A stretch of 41,638 nt of DNA from Pseudomonadota bacterium (GCA_023426855.1 JAEZBU010000132.1:1-41638); one strand, 5' to 3'. Counted from the first letter of the stretch, positions 17,706-27,362 are shown. Numbers and translations are program-made. The notes: a model not told the origin generated them from the letters alone.

Positions 17706-19655
17706 ATGACAATGGATGTCCCTGCTGTTGTGCCGGCGCGACGCCGCCCCGACGTGACTGCTGCCCTGACTGTTGGCGCAGTGGTCGTTGCCGCGCTCTA
17801 TTTCGGCCGCGAGCTGTTTGTACCGCTGGCGCTGGCGATATTGCTGAGCTTTGCCTTGAGTCCGCTGGTTGTCTGGCTGCGCCGGATCCGGATTCCCCGC
17901 GCGCCGGCTGTCCTGATCGTCGCCGCGCTGGCGTTTACTGCAATTGCCTCGGTCGGCGCGATCATGGGCAAGCAGCTTGCAGAGCTGGCCGCCGAACTGC
18001 CGCGCTATGAGCAAACGCTGCGCACGAAAATTCAAGGTCTGCAGTCCGCGCCCGGAGCGCCGGCAGGCGTAATAGAACGCGCCACTGAAGCACTCGAGGG
18101 CCTCAGTCGAGAACTCGAAGGATCAAAGCCGGAGCAAAAGCAAGCTGCCGGTGGCCAGGCATCCGACAGCCAGCCGCGGCCAATTCCGGTCGAAATCCAT
18201 CAGCCGCCAGTGCGCACGCTTGAGTATTATCAGAACATCATCATGCCGATGCTCGGCCCGCTGGCACGGACTGGTCTCGTCGGCATCCTGGTCATCTTCA
18301 TGCTGTTCCAGCGCGAAGATCTCCGCGACCGTTTCATCCGGCTTTTCGGCGGAGAGGACTTCGAGCGCACGACAACGGCAATGAACGATGCCGCCACCCG
18401 ATTGAGCCGCCTGTTTTTAACGCTGACCGTCATGAATGTCCTCTACGGTCTCGCCATGGCTGCCGCCCTATGGGTCATCGGGATACCGAACCCGATCCTG
18501 TGGGGCATTCTGGCCGGATTGATGCGGTACGTGCCCTACATCGGATCGATCATCGCGGCCTTATTCCCAGTGCTACTGGCGGCAGCCGTCGATCCCGGCT
18601 GGTCGCTGTTCTTCATTACGCTCGCCGTTTACGTGGTCGGCGAGTTCGCCATGGGCCAGATCATGGAGCCGTGGTTGCTCGGCAATTCGACCGGACTTAG
18701 TCCACTCGCGATTGTCGCTTCGGCTTCATTCTGGACCTGGATCTGGGGGCCGGTCGGGCTTCTGCTCGCCATCCCCTTGACCGTGTGCCTGATCGTCCTT
18801 GGACGACACGTCCCGCAGCTCAATTTCCTGTACGTGATGCTCGGCGATCAGCCAGCGTTGACGCCGCCTCAACGCTTCTATCAGCGCCTGCTGGCCGGTG
18901 ACATCGGTGAAGTCACCTTCGATGCCGAGCAGTACATCAAGAAGCACGGCATGGTCCGCTATTACGACGAGGTCACGCTGCCGGGACTGGTTCTCGCCCA
19001 AGCCGATGCCCGAAGGGGTCGCTTCGGGCCTGAACGCCTCAGCGAAATGCTGGAACTGGTGGAAGAGCTGGTCGAAGAACTCGACGACGAAGATCTCGTG
19101 CCTAAGAAAAAGAAGAAGGACGATGACGAGGCGCAGGAAAAGCAGGACGATTTGCCAGTCCTGGCGCCGGAAGAGCTTCCGGAAGCCTGGCGCACTGAAG
19201 CACCCGTGTTGTGCGTGGCGGTTCGCAGCCCACTGGATCAGGCAGCGGCCGCAATCCTGGCGCAGCTCGCAACCAAGCACGGCCTGGGCGCCAAGGTGCT
19301 CGATGTTCAGTCGCTGACACCGGCAAACGTGCGCGGCATCGATTTCGCCCCGGCGCGCGTGGCGGCTCTGTCCCATCTCGATGATGCGAGATCGCCGGCG
19401 TATCTGCGATTCCTGATCCGCAGGCTGCGCCGCCGCCAACCCGAACTGCCGATTTTGATCGCAGCCTGGGATGCCCAATCATCGGCAATCGATGATACGT
19501 CGGCTCTGCGCGCTGATAACGTCAAGCAGGCGACGACCTTGCGAGAGACGCTGGCAATGCTCATCGCCGCCGCGCGTAAACCGCCGGAAACGGATGCGGT
19601 GGCCGAACAGCCGGACGCCGCCGCTTCACCCGAGCTGACAGTTCGCGCGGTCTGA
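17706..19655 (+). CDS. AI-2E family (PerM/TqsA-like) membrane protein with long C-terminal extension
   Basis: A 649-residue protein, much longer than the usual 350-400 residues of the family. The AI-2E core has membrane pairs near the N-terminus (VGAVVVAALYFGRELFVPLALAILLSF), a soluble helical part, and the C-terminal bundle GIPNPILWGILAGLMRYVPYIGSIIAAL, which is diagnostic, up to PVGLLLAIPLTVCLIVLGRHVP. The extension (from about residue 380) holds a very charged linker, EELDDEDL then PKKKKKDDDE, and a globular domain of alternating strands and helices (LCVAVRSPLDQAAAAILAQL). Members export autoinducer-2 or small ions, or act as Na+/H+ antiporters; here the substrate is unknown. ATG at 17706 follows GGGGAGGG by about 14 nt. 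Confidence 0.88.
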   Translation: MTMDVPAVVPARRRPDVTAALTVGAVVVAALYFGRELFVPLALAILLSFALSPLVVWLRRIRIPRAPAVLIVAALAFTAIASVGAIMGKQLAELAAELPRYEQTLRTKIQGLQSAPGAPAGVIERATEALEGLSRELEGSKPEQKQAAGGQASDSQPRPIPVEIHQPPVRTLEYYQNIIMPMLGPLARTGLVGILVIFMLFQREDLRDRFIRLFGGEDFERTTTAMNDAATRLSRLFLTLTVMNVLYGLAMAAALWVIGIPNPILWGILAGLMRYVPYIGSIIAALFPVLLAAAVDPGWSLFFITLAVYVVGEFAMGQIMEPWLLGNSTGLSPLAIVASASFWTWIWGPVGLLLAIPLTVCLIVLGRHVPQLNFLYVMLGDQPALTPPQRFYQRLLAGDIGEVTFDAEQYIKKHGMVRYYDEVTLPGLVLAQADARRGRFGPERLSEMLELVEELVEELDDEDLVPKKKKKDDDEAQEKQDDLPVLAPEELPEAWRTEAPVLCVAVRSPLDQAAAAILAQLATKHGLGAKVLDVQSLTPANVRGIDFAPARVAALSHLDDARSPAYLRFLIRRLRRRQPELPILIAAWDAQSSAIDDTSALRADNVKQATTLRETLAMLIAAARKPPETDAVAEQPDAAASPELTVRAV

Positions 19656-19677
19656 CAATCGTTGCCCTGCTGACGGC

Positions 19678-21039
19678 CTAACGGCGATCGGCATACGGAT
19701 TGTCGCCCTTGCGCAGGACGAACCGGATCGGAACGCCCGGCAAGTTGAAGGTCTCACGAATGCCCTTCGTCAGATAACGAATGTAGGACGGTGGCAGTCC
19801 CTTGGGCTGTGACGTGAAGGCGACGAACGTCGGCGGGCGCGTTGAAACCTGCGTCATATAGCGGATTTTGATGCGACGCCCTTTCGAGGCCGGCGGTGCG
19901 TGCCGCTCCAGCGCCTCGCGCAGCCAGCGATTGAGATCGGGCGTCGGAACGCGCCGGTTCCATGCCTCATGCGCTTCGAGAACGGCTTCCATCAGCTTAT
20001 CCAGGCCGCGTTCGGCCAGTGCCGATACGGTGACCAGCGGAATCCCGGGGACCTGCGCGAGCTTTTCCGAAACCGTCTCGCGCAGATCGCGCAGCAGCTT
20101 CTGCTTGTCCTCGACCAGATCCCACTTGTTGACCGCGACGACGAGCGCCCGGCCTTCCTCGGCAGCGAGATATCCGATGGTCAGGTCCTGCTGCTCGAAT
20201 GGCCGCTCGGCATCGACCATCAGCACAACCACTTCCGCAAAGCGGATGGCGCGGATCGTATCGCTGCTGGCCAGCTTTTCAGCCAGTTCCGTAACCCTGG
20301 CTTTGCGTCGAAGACCTGCGGTATCGAACAGCCGCAACTCGCGATCGCGCCATTTGAAATCAGTGGCAACGGAATCGCGCGTGAGCCCTGGCTCAGGCCC
20401 GGTCAACATCCGGTCCTCGCCCAGCAACGCATTCACCAGCGTTGACTTGCCAGCATTGGGACGTCCGACGATCGCAACCCTGATCGGGCGGTCGGTTGCA
20501 TCGTCGGGATCTTCGGCCGCCTCTTCCTCGTCGTTGTCATCGTTGAGGCCGAGCGCAGTCAGCATCTCAACGATGAGATCGCCGATCCCCTCGCCGTGTT
20601 CTGCCGATATCGCAACCGGTTCACCAAGGCCGAGTTCGAACGCCTCGTAGAACCCGTCGACGCCCTTGCGCCCTTCGCATTTGTTGGCAACCAGGATCGT
20701 GGGCCGTCCGGCGGCGCGCACGATGCGTGCAAAGGCGGCGTCGGTCGGCGTAACGCCTTCCCGTGAATCGATCACGAAGAGAACGGCATCCGCGGATTTC
20801 AGCGCGGTTTCCGACTGGCCGCGCATCCGGGCAGCAATGGAGCCCGCCGCCGCCTCTTCCAGACCGGCAGTGTCGACGATACGCACGGTGTGCAGGCCGA
20901 GCGTGGCCTCGCCTTCCTTGCGGTCGCGCGTCAGGCCCGGCATATCGGACACCAACGCCGTGCGACGTCCGGTCAAACGGTTGAAGAGCGTCGATTTACC
21001 GACGTTGGGGCGGCCGACGATAGCAATAGTTGGGGTCAT
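19678..21039 (-). CDS. der: Ribosome biogenesis GTPase Der (EngA)
   Basis: A 453-residue protein with two GTPase domains in tandem. Domain 1 has GRPNVGKST at residues 8-16, DTAGLEE and NKCE; domain 2 has GRPNAGKST near residue 195, DTAGLRRKARV and NKWD; a KH-like C-terminal domain follows (IKIRYMTQVSTRPPTFVAF). An acidic linker DDNDEEEAAEDPDD joins the G domains. It acts in 50S subunit assembly. It is the last gene of the yfgM-bamB-der set, an order conserved in proteobacteria, and is convergent with the AI-2E gene (22 nt). Confidence 0.97.
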   Translation of the reverse strand: MTPTIAIVGRPNVGKSTLFNRLTGRRTALVSDMPGLTRDRKEGEATLGLHTVRIVDTAGLEEAAAGSIAARMRGQSETALKSADAVLFVIDSREGVTPTDAAFARIVRAAGRPTILVANKCEGRKGVDGFYEAFELGLGEPVAISAEHGEGIGDLIVEMLTALGLNDDNDEEEAAEDPDDATDRPIRVAIVGRPNAGKSTLVNALLGEDRMLTGPEPGLTRDSVATDFKWRDRELRLFDTAGLRRKARVTELAEKLASSDTIRAIRFAEVVVLMVDAERPFEQQDLTIGYLAAEEGRALVVAVNKWDLVEDKQKLLRDLRETVSEKLAQVPGIPLVTVSALAERGLDKLMEAVLEAHEAWNRRVPTPDLNRWLREALERHAPPASKGRRIKIRYMTQVSTRPPTFVAFTSQPKGLPPSYIRYLTKGIRETFNLPGVPIRFVLRKGDNPYADRR

Positions 21040-21111
21040 GGCGCGGCATACTCATCGCGAGAGTGCCACCGGACCTGCCGTCCAAAAGCTCTCCGCTCCT
21101 GTCGTTTCTAA

Positions 21112-22467
21112 TCAGTTGAATGCAACAAGTCGCGCGCCGTCGGTCAACACGTACATGCGACCGCCAGCGACGACGGGCGCAATATAGACCGGACCACCGA
21201 CGCTGTGCTGCGACAAGACGCGTCCCGTTGCCGGATCGACGCCGACGAGCTGGCCCTTATTGGACGTTAACCAAAGGGAACCGCCTGCCAGCGTCGGCCC
21301 AGACCACGTGTTGGTGCCCGGGAGTTTCGCCGTCCAGACGACTTTGCCATCGCGCCGCGTGATTGCCAGCAACTGGCCTGCCGTATCAACCACGAACAGA
21401 CTTTCACCTGCAATCACAGGTGCTTGCGTTCCCGGCACACTGAGCGACCAGAGGCGCTCGCCGGTTTTGGCCTGCGTTGCGATCAGGCGGCCTGAATGGC
21501 CAACAGCGTAAACCACGCCGTCTTCGATCGTCGGTCGCGCCGCATCGCTGAGCGAGGCCATCGACGACACGGAGCGCGTGCGCGCCAAGCTCTCAGTCCA
21601 TACCGGCTGACCATCGGCAGCCCGAAGCGCCACCAGCTCTCCCGATGGATACGGGACGACCGCAATGCCGCCATCAACGGCCGGACTCGGGTTGGAGATG
21701 ATGCTCGTGCGTTCAGGCAGGCCACGGAAGGTCCAAAGCTCGGCGCCATCGGCACCCGCCAGAGCGAACACGTGCCCCTCGGTGGTCACGACGAACACCT
21801 TCTCTTCGACCGCAGTCGGCGATGAGCGGACCGGAACGCCGAGGTTCTTCTCCCACAGCTTCTTACCGCTGCCCGGGTCCAGCGCGACGACGGTGCCAAA
21901 GCCCGTCGCAGCATACAGCCGCCCACCATCGATCGCGAGACCGCCACCGTAGCCGGCAACGTCACGCTCCTTTTCCGGCACCAGCGAGGTGCGCCAGACG
22001 GACGAGCCGCCCGAGGCTGAAAAGGCGGTGACACGGGCCGTCGCATCCAGCGTATAGACGCGGCCCTCATAAACGATCGGGCTTGCCGTCAGCCGGCCCG
22101 CCGAAGACGAACCCGTCCCGGCGTTCGCTGTCCATGCTTGCTTGACGGACCCGGATGACAACGCGAGATGCCCGGGCGAATTGCTGGGCCTGCCGCCAGG
22201 CTGTGTCCAGCCGTCATTGGCGCGTGGCGGAGGAATGACAATCGGCTTGTCGGCGGTCGCAAGCTCCGCGCCGCCGATGCGGTCCTTCGTATCCATGATC
22301 GCGATGCGTTTGCCCGGCAGCGGCTGCTGCTTTTCGGCAAACGGATTGAGATCGCCGATCTTCGGCAAGCTCGGCAGACTGTCGGAACACCCAGCCAAGC
22401 TCGCTGCCAGCAAGACCGCGGAGACAGTGATACGGCGACGCTGCGATTGCCTCTCCAGTGCGCCCAT
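21112..22467 (-). CDS. bamB: Outer membrane protein assembly factor BamB
   Basis: A 451-residue lipoprotein. A lipobox LAGC places the lipidated Cys at residue 27. The rest consists of PQQ-like beta-propeller blades, seen as repeated motifs such as RVYTLDATARVTAFSASGGSSVWRTSL (blade 1), RLYAATGFGTVVALDPGSGKKLWE and VFALAGADGAELWTF. BamB helps the BamABCDE machine insert beta-barrel proteins. It starts 12 nt after the YfgM-like gene and lies 72 nt before der. Confidence 0.93.
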   Translation of the reverse strand: MGALERQSQRRRITVSAVLLAASLAGCSDSLPSLPKIGDLNPFAEKQQPLPGKRIAIMDTKDRIGGAELATADKPIVIPPPRANDGWTQPGGRPSNSPGHLALSSGSVKQAWTANAGTGSSSAGRLTASPIVYEGRVYTLDATARVTAFSASGGSSVWRTSLVPEKERDVAGYGGGLAIDGGRLYAATGFGTVVALDPGSGKKLWEKNLGVPVRSSPTAVEEKVFVVTTEGHVFALAGADGAELWTFRGLPERTSIISNPSPAVDGGIAVVPYPSGELVALRAADGQPVWTESLARTRSVSSMASLSDAARPTIEDGVVYAVGHSGRLIATQAKTGERLWSLSVPGTQAPVIAGESLFVVDTAGQLLAITRRDGKVVWTAKLPGTNTWSGPTLAGGSLWLTSNKGQLVGVDPATGRVLSQHSVGGPVYIAPVVAGGRMYVLTDGARLVAFN

Positions 22468-22479
22468 CAGGCCTCCTTG

Positions 22480-23211
22480 TTATTGCCCCTTCGGCGCTTC
22501 CGCCGGTGCCCCGCCTGCTGCCGGCTGCGCTGCCGGAGCGGCTTTTGCAGCTTCCGCAGATGTGATCAGCGCCATCATGACACCGACGCGCTCACGCATC
22601 GAAGCCGGTGTCTTCTGATCTGCGGCAAGTTCCAGGAACGTTTGCCGCGCATCGTCCAATCGCCCTGCACGGTAGGCAGACAAACCGAGCAACTCGCGTG
22701 CGCCGTGCCTCCAGGCGTTGGTTTCAGCCAGCAAAGGGGTGAGCCGATTCTGCATCTCGGTAAAGTCCGCAGTGTCAAGTTTCAACGCTGCAGATTGAAG
22801 CCGGGCGTAATCCCTCAGTGTCTGGTCGACCTTGGCGTTGGCGACGATGCCGTCATACGCAGCCAATGCCTCATCCGTGTTTCCGGCCGCATTTGCAGCG
22901 GCGGCGAGTTGCATACGCGCGAGCGCCTCGTAGCTCGCAGGCGAGCTTTTCGCCAATTCTTCAAAGGCTTGCCGGCTTTCCCCAGCCTTGCCCTGCTGCT
23001 GCAGAAGCACTGCTGCCTCGTAGCGCGCTCCGGCCTGCTGGGAAGCACTGATCGAGCTCGCAGTCCACCACTGGTAGCCGCCAACGCCGGCAATGAGGAG
23101 CACAGTCAATATGATCGCGTAGACACCATAGCGGTCCCACAGCCGCGCCATTTGCTCCCGGCGCAGCTCACCCTCGATCTCGCGAAACATGATGTCCCGG
23201 TCGTTCGCCAT
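22480..23211 (-). CDS. YfgM-like tetratricopeptide protein (TPR_21)
   Basis: A 243-residue inner membrane protein. After the N-terminal MFREIEGELRREQMARLWDRYG comes one membrane segment (YAIILTVLLIAGVGGYQWW), then TPR-like helices (ARYEAAVLLQQQGKAGESRQAF, LARMQLAAAANAAGNTDEALAAYDG, LLGLSAYRAGRLDDARQTFLEL) and an Ala/Pro-rich tail. YfgM associates with the Sec translocon and periplasmic chaperones and is encoded before bamB in many bacteria. The ATG at 23209-23211 has GGAGGA 11 nt upstream; the longer reading from 23316 lacks support. Confidence 0.87.
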   Translation of the reverse strand: MANDRDIMFREIEGELRREQMARLWDRYGVYAIILTVLLIAGVGGYQWWTASSISASQQAGARYEAAVLLQQQGKAGESRQAFEELAKSSPASYEALARMQLAAAANAAGNTDEALAAYDGIVANAKVDQTLRDYARLQSAALKLDTADFTEMQNRLTPLLAETNAWRHGARELLGLSAYRAGRLDDARQTFLELAADQKTPASMRERVGVMMALITSAEAAKAAPAAQPAAGGAPAEAPKGQ

Positions 23212-23480
23212 TCTCGGATCGGTCCTCCAATTGCCCTGATCCCGGACGCCGATGCGGCCAGGCCGACGTACACATAGCGCACAGCGGCGGACAGCGCCAA
23301 CGCGGCACTTGCCCATTTGTTCTTTCAGGCTGCCCAGCTTGCCGTTGGACGGCCAATCCTTAACCTGCCGACGGGCGCTCCGTCACCCTAAGCCGGACCT
23401 CCACCTGTGCCTTGTGCCCAATGGCGATACGGCATGGTGTTGCGATGTGTTTCCGGCGGTTTTACGGCTGACAGCGCCGC

Positions 23481-24065
23481 TCAAGCCCATCCCGGCAGCA
23501 ACGGAACGCCGATCAGTCGCGCGTGCCCTATCGTCAACATGAAAACAAAGAGCACCACGCCAAGCACCACCACCAGCACGTCATTGGTGATGCCGTTGGA
23601 CAGATTTGGCGGGGGCCCGACGGAACGGCGCTTCAATGAAATCCGGTCAAAAACGGCGTAGGCGAGGAAGCTGCCGAACAGGAGAACGGCGGCGAGATCG
23701 CCATTAGCCAGCAGATGACCCAGCGCCCACAGCTTGATCGCCACCAACATGGGATGCTTGGCCGCAGTGCGCAGGCGCGACGGTACATAGGCGGCGACGA
23801 GCAGGATCATCGCGGGCAGCATGATCAAAAACGCCAGATGACGCGTCCAGACGGGCGGATTCCAGAGCTGTATATTGCTTGACAGATACCGCACTTCGCT
23901 GAAGGCCACGATGATCAGGCCCAAGCCGATCAGCGAGGCCACCGAGAACGCGCCCTTGTAGATATTGAGCCCCCAGCGATCCACCAGGGCGTGCCGGATA
24001 TGCGGCTGCGTCGGTATCAAATGCGGCGAGAAAAACAGCGCCAATCCTATAACGAGCAGCGCCAT
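23481..24065 (-). CDS. NnrU family membrane protein
   Basis: A 194-residue protein with about five membrane segments. The motifs FFSPHLIPTQPHIRHALVDRWG near the N-terminus, RHLAFLIMLPAMILLVAAY and AAKHPMLVAIKLWALGHLLANGDLAAVLLFG are typical of NnrU; the last holds the HP...K.W...H motif shared with isoprenylcysteine-methyltransferase-like heme or quinone proteins. NnrU was linked to nitrite/nitric oxide reduction in Rhodobacter; no denitrification gene is present here, so its role is open. The ATG at 24063-24065 has GAAGGAAGG about 9 nt upstream, better than a TTG at 24092. Confidence 0.87.
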   Translation of the reverse strand: MALLVIGLALFFSPHLIPTQPHIRHALVDRWGLNIYKGAFSVASLIGLGLIIVAFSEVRYLSSNIQLWNPPVWTRHLAFLIMLPAMILLVAAYVPSRLRTAAKHPMLVAIKLWALGHLLANGDLAAVLLFGSFLAYAVFDRISLKRRSVGPPPNLSNGITNDVLVVVLGVVLFVFMLTIGHARLIGVPLLPGWA

Positions 24066-24332
24066 CGCCAGAGCCCTTCCTTCGATAACCAAACACGCCG
24101 AATCATTCAGATCGCGTTCATGTCACAACATTGCCTGACCTTTATTCCATTGTGCTCGCAAGTGCGAGCGTGTTAGTTGGGATACAGGGGCCGGGGAAAA
24201 TTTCTGGGGGTCCCATCTCGACGTAGAGCGTAGGGCTTTGCCGTTGTGGCGGCGGCCTTGAGACGAGGCAGGTGGCTATGTTGCCGGAAGCCACCGCGTG
24301 TTCTCAAGCATCGAAGCCTTGAGGGGGTGTCG

Positions 24333-25592
24333 ATGAACGGCAGTCACGAGAACGTGGCTAAGCGGGTTAATGGTCATCATGGCGCAATCAATGGCGCCGG
24401 TGCGATCGAAACATTGAGAACACAACAGACTGAGCTCGTTGATGAATTAGCGCAGGCCATGGGCATGGCGCGGGATTCGCTCGAGCGCCCGGCCGCAACC
24501 TCGGCCGGTGTGCTGCACGGCCCTTCGCCTTCGCTTCCGGCGATGCCGCCACCGCGTCATTTCTTCGACGACGAAGACGACGACGCGTCCATGCCGATCC
24601 CATCGACGTGGCGCAACCCGCCCGAACCGCCACCTCCAACGCGCACCTTCTCCGATCAGGTGCGTTCTGCCGTGCTCGGATTTGGCGTCGGCCTTGCGAT
24701 CATCGTTCCCACGGTTCTCCTTATGACGGGGCGGCTGGGAGATATCGATGTCGGCGCGATGGCCAGCATGATCCCCGGCTTCGTCGCGCAGGTCCAGGAA
24801 GCGCCGCGCACCGCGCCCGCACCCGTTGTGCCTGCGGCAGTCCAGCAGCGCACCGTCGCAACCACCACCATGGCCCCAGCCATCGCACACACGCCAGCGC
24901 CCGCTGCTCCGGTCATTGAACAGCCGGTTCGTCCGGTCGAAATTGCCCGTGTTGAAGAGCCGGTCGTGATGTTCACGCCGCCCAAAGCCTCCACGCCTGC
25001 GCCAGTGGCACCCGCGCCTGCCGCATCATCGCCGGCCATCGCCGTAGCGCCCGCAGCGCCGGAGCCAACGCCGCCGGCACCTGAACCGGCTGCCACGCCA
25101 CCGCAACCAGCACCAGCCCCGGAAGTCGCGGCAGCACCGTTGCCGGTGCCGCAAGCGCCGCCCACCATCGCGCCGGCGCCGCCTCAGGTCGCCGCGCTGC
25201 CCAGCGTGCCGCCACCCGTGACACCCGCAGCGCCGACGCCGGCCACTCCCACGCCGGCCGCGATCGTGCCGGAACCTGTCGCGCCGCCTGCGATCGCCAC
25301 CCCACCTGCGGTTGACACAACGAGCACGTCGCCGTGGGCCAGTGTCGTCGCCGACAGCCGACAGCGCATTCGCGCTGGCGATGTCGCGGGCGGTCGCCAA
25401 CTGCTGAGCCGCCCCGTCGCCGCTGAGGATCCGGACGCGATCTTGGCACTGGCCGAAACCTACGACCCCAACATGCTGGCCGCATGGGGCGTCATGGCAT
25501 CGGCGGATGTGGCGACGGCACGCCGCCTCTATTCCAAGGCGCTCAACGCTGGCGTCGAGACAGCCCGCAACCGCCTCAAGGGCCTGGAATAG
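24333..25592 (+). CDS. Pro/Ala-rich membrane protein with a C-terminal Sel1-like domain
   Basis: A 419-residue protein I cannot name. Residues 1-110 are soluble and hydrophilic with a helical QQTELVDELAQAMGMAR and an acidic FFDDEDDDAS; a single membrane segment lies at about 112-132 (LGFGVGLAIIVPTVLLMTG). Then come about 190 residues that are almost all Pro, Ala, Val and Thr, a flexible spacer as in TonB-like envelope proteins. The last 85 residues (WASVVADSRQRIRAGDVAGGRQLL, then LALAETYDPNMLA and TARRLYSKALNAGVETARNRL) look like Sel1/TPR helices, probably in the periplasm. ATG 24333 has GAGGGGG 6 nt upstream. Envelope scaffolding is inference. Confidence 0.75.
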   Translation: MNGSHENVAKRVNGHHGAINGAGAIETLRTQQTELVDELAQAMGMARDSLERPAATSAGVLHGPSPSLPAMPPPRHFFDDEDDDASMPIPSTWRNPPEPPPPTRTFSDQVRSAVLGFGVGLAIIVPTVLLMTGRLGDIDVGAMASMIPGFVAQVQEAPRTAPAPVVPAAVQQRTVATTTMAPAIAHTPAPAAPVIEQPVRPVEIARVEEPVVMFTPPKASTPAPVAPAPAASSPAIAVAPAAPEPTPPAPEPAATPPQPAPAPEVAAAPLPVPQAPPTIAPAPPQVAALPSVPPPVTPAAPTPATPTPAAIVPEPVAPPAIATPPAVDTTSTSPWASVVADSRQRIRAGDVAGGRQLLSRPVAAEDPDAILALAETYDPNMLAAWGVMASADVATARRLYSKALNAGVETARNRLKGLE

Positions 25593-25939
25593 CAGCCTCG
25601 ATCAACGCCGGTTGCGCCGCGTTTACTTCGCTTTCGATCTTGGCAGATCAGGCGATCGGAATCGCGCGCGATCGACGTTCTGGCTGTTGACATCACATGC
25701 GACACACTTCATTTACCGGGCTCGGTGGCCCACGTGCCGCCGCCAATCACTTTATCGGATCAGAAATGGACGTTCCCAGTAGTCGTCCCTTCGGGGACTA
25801 CGAACACACTGCGATTGCGCGGCCTGTCGGGGCCGTCATGCGCCGCACGCTACGGCTGCTCGCGCCGGCAATGAAGGCATAAAACCTTCCTCGTCCGCGC
25901 CATGGCTGCCGTTTGGAGGCGGCCGTGAGGAGGCGGACA
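25593..25939. other. Gap of 347 bp with a structured leader before mgtE
   Basis: No convincing gene. From 25779 on, several hairpins line up before the mgtE ribosome site: GTAGTC/GACTAC with an inner CCC/GGG (25779-25801), a GC-rich CGGCC/GGCCG stem, and GAAGG/CCTTC (25873-25889). The conserved core of the magnesium M-box riboswitch was not recognised. Confidence 0.4.
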
Positions 25940-27340
25940 ATGAACCAGACTGTCACAGATCACGAGCTTCTTGCCGCGGCCGCTGAAGGGTCGATTGCGG
26001 TCACGCCCGAACACGCCCCGGCCCTGGGCGCAGTGTTGCGATCCGGCGATACCAAGCTGATCCTGTCGATCCTGGACAACCAGCATCCCGCCGACGTCGC
26101 CGCCCTGACCAATGAACTGGCCCCTGCCGACGCGTGCACCTTGCTGCGGCTATTGCCGCTCGATGAGCGCGCTGACGTATTTGGCTATCTCGATAGCGAG
26201 CATCAGGTTGAAATCGGTCGCGCCCTGGGCCGGCGTGAGTTTGCAAAAATCGTTTCCGAGATGTCTGCCGACGAGCGGGTCGATCTGTTCAACCACCTTC
26301 CGCCGGACCAGCAGCAAACGCTGTTGCCTGCCCTGGCTCAGGCGGAACGCGAAGACATCCGCAAGCTGTCGTCCTATCCGGAGGGCACGGCCGGCGCGGT
26401 CATGACCTCTGATTATGCGACGCTGCCGCCGCATTTGACGGCGCGCGAAGCCTTGGACCAATTGCGGCTGGCGGCGCCCGACAAGGAGACCATCTATTAC
26501 GCCTACGTTGTCGACGATGCCCGCCGTGTGATCGGCGTGGTGTCGCTGCGCGATCTGATCATCGCCGAGGCCGACGCCCGCGTCGATGCGCTGATGGATA
26601 CGCACGTCATTCATCTGAATGCCGAGGCCAGCCGCGAAGAAGCCGCGCGCCTCATCGCCAAATACGACCTTATCGCGCTGCCCATCACAAACGGCGGCGA
26701 CGCGCTGGTCGGCATCGTCACGCAAGACGACGCCATGGACGTCGCGGAAGAAGAGGCGACGGAGGACTTCCATCGATCCGGTACGGTTGCGCCGCTCGCA
26801 ACCAGCCTCAAGGAAGCAGGCATCATCCTGCTTTACCGCAAGCGCATCACCTGGCTGGTTCTGCTGGTTTTCTTCAACATCTTCTCGGGTGCGGGGCTGG
26901 CATTCTTCCAGGACACCATCGTGGCGCACGTAGCGCTGGTATTCTTCCTCCCGCTACTGATCGCGGGCGGCGGCAATGCCGGCGCGCAAGCATCAACGCT
27001 GATGGTGCGCGCCTTGGCCACTGGCGATGTGCGGCTGGCTGACTGGGGGCACATGCTGATCCGCGAACTGTTGGTCGCAACGGCATTGGGGCTGACAATG
27101 GCCGTCGCCGTAGCCAGCATCGGCGTTGTCCGCAGCGGTCAGGAGATTGCGATCGTGGTCGCGACGACGATGCTGCTGGTCGTCATCGTCGGTAGCATGG
27201 TCGGCATGTCGCTACCGTTCCTGCTCAGCCGTTTCAAGCTCGACCCCGCCTCGGCGAGTGCGCCGCTGATAACGTCGATCGCCGACGTTGCCGGCGTCAT
27301 CATTTATCTCAGCATCGCGACGGCAGTTTTGTCCTGCTGA
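25940..27340 (+). CDS. mgtE: Magnesium transporter MgtE
   Basis: A 466-residue protein with the full MgtE layout. The N domain (about residues 30-130; LILSILDNQHPADVAALTNEL, FNHLPPDQQQTLLPAL) is followed by EGTAGAVMTSDYATL, the start of the paired CBS domains (about 135-255; VIGVVSLRDLI, LVGIVTQDDAMDVAEEEATEDFHR). The membrane domain is about 290-466 and includes LPLLIAGGGNAGAQASTLMVRALATGDV, the pore segment with the Asn-Gly-rich selectivity motif, and DPASASAPLITSIADVAGVIIY. It imports Mg2+ down the membrane potential, gated by Mg2+ binding to the N and CBS domains. ATG 25940 has GAGGAGG 6 nt upstream. Confidence 0.95.
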   Translation: MNQTVTDHELLAAAAEGSIAVTPEHAPALGAVLRSGDTKLILSILDNQHPADVAALTNELAPADACTLLRLLPLDERADVFGYLDSEHQVEIGRALGRREFAKIVSEMSADERVDLFNHLPPDQQQTLLPALAQAEREDIRKLSSYPEGTAGAVMTSDYATLPPHLTAREALDQLRLAAPDKETIYYAYVVDDARRVIGVVSLRDLIIAEADARVDALMDTHVIHLNAEASREEAARLIAKYDLIALPITNGGDALVGIVTQDDAMDVAEEEATEDFHRSGTVAPLATSLKEAGIILLYRKRITWLVLLVFFNIFSGAGLAFFQDTIVAHVALVFFLPLLIAGGGNAGAQASTLMVRALATGDVRLADWGHMLIRELLVATALGLTMAVAVASIGVVRSGQEIAIVVATTMLLVVIVGSMVGMSLPFLLSRFKLDPASASAPLITSIADVAGVIIYLSIATAVLSC

Positions 27341-27362
27341 CGGTTCAACCAGCAGCGTTCAA

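Noticed and set aside
25740..25939. M-box magnesium riboswitch before mgtE
   Set aside because: The conserved M-box core was not found by eye; only unspecific hairpins are visible.
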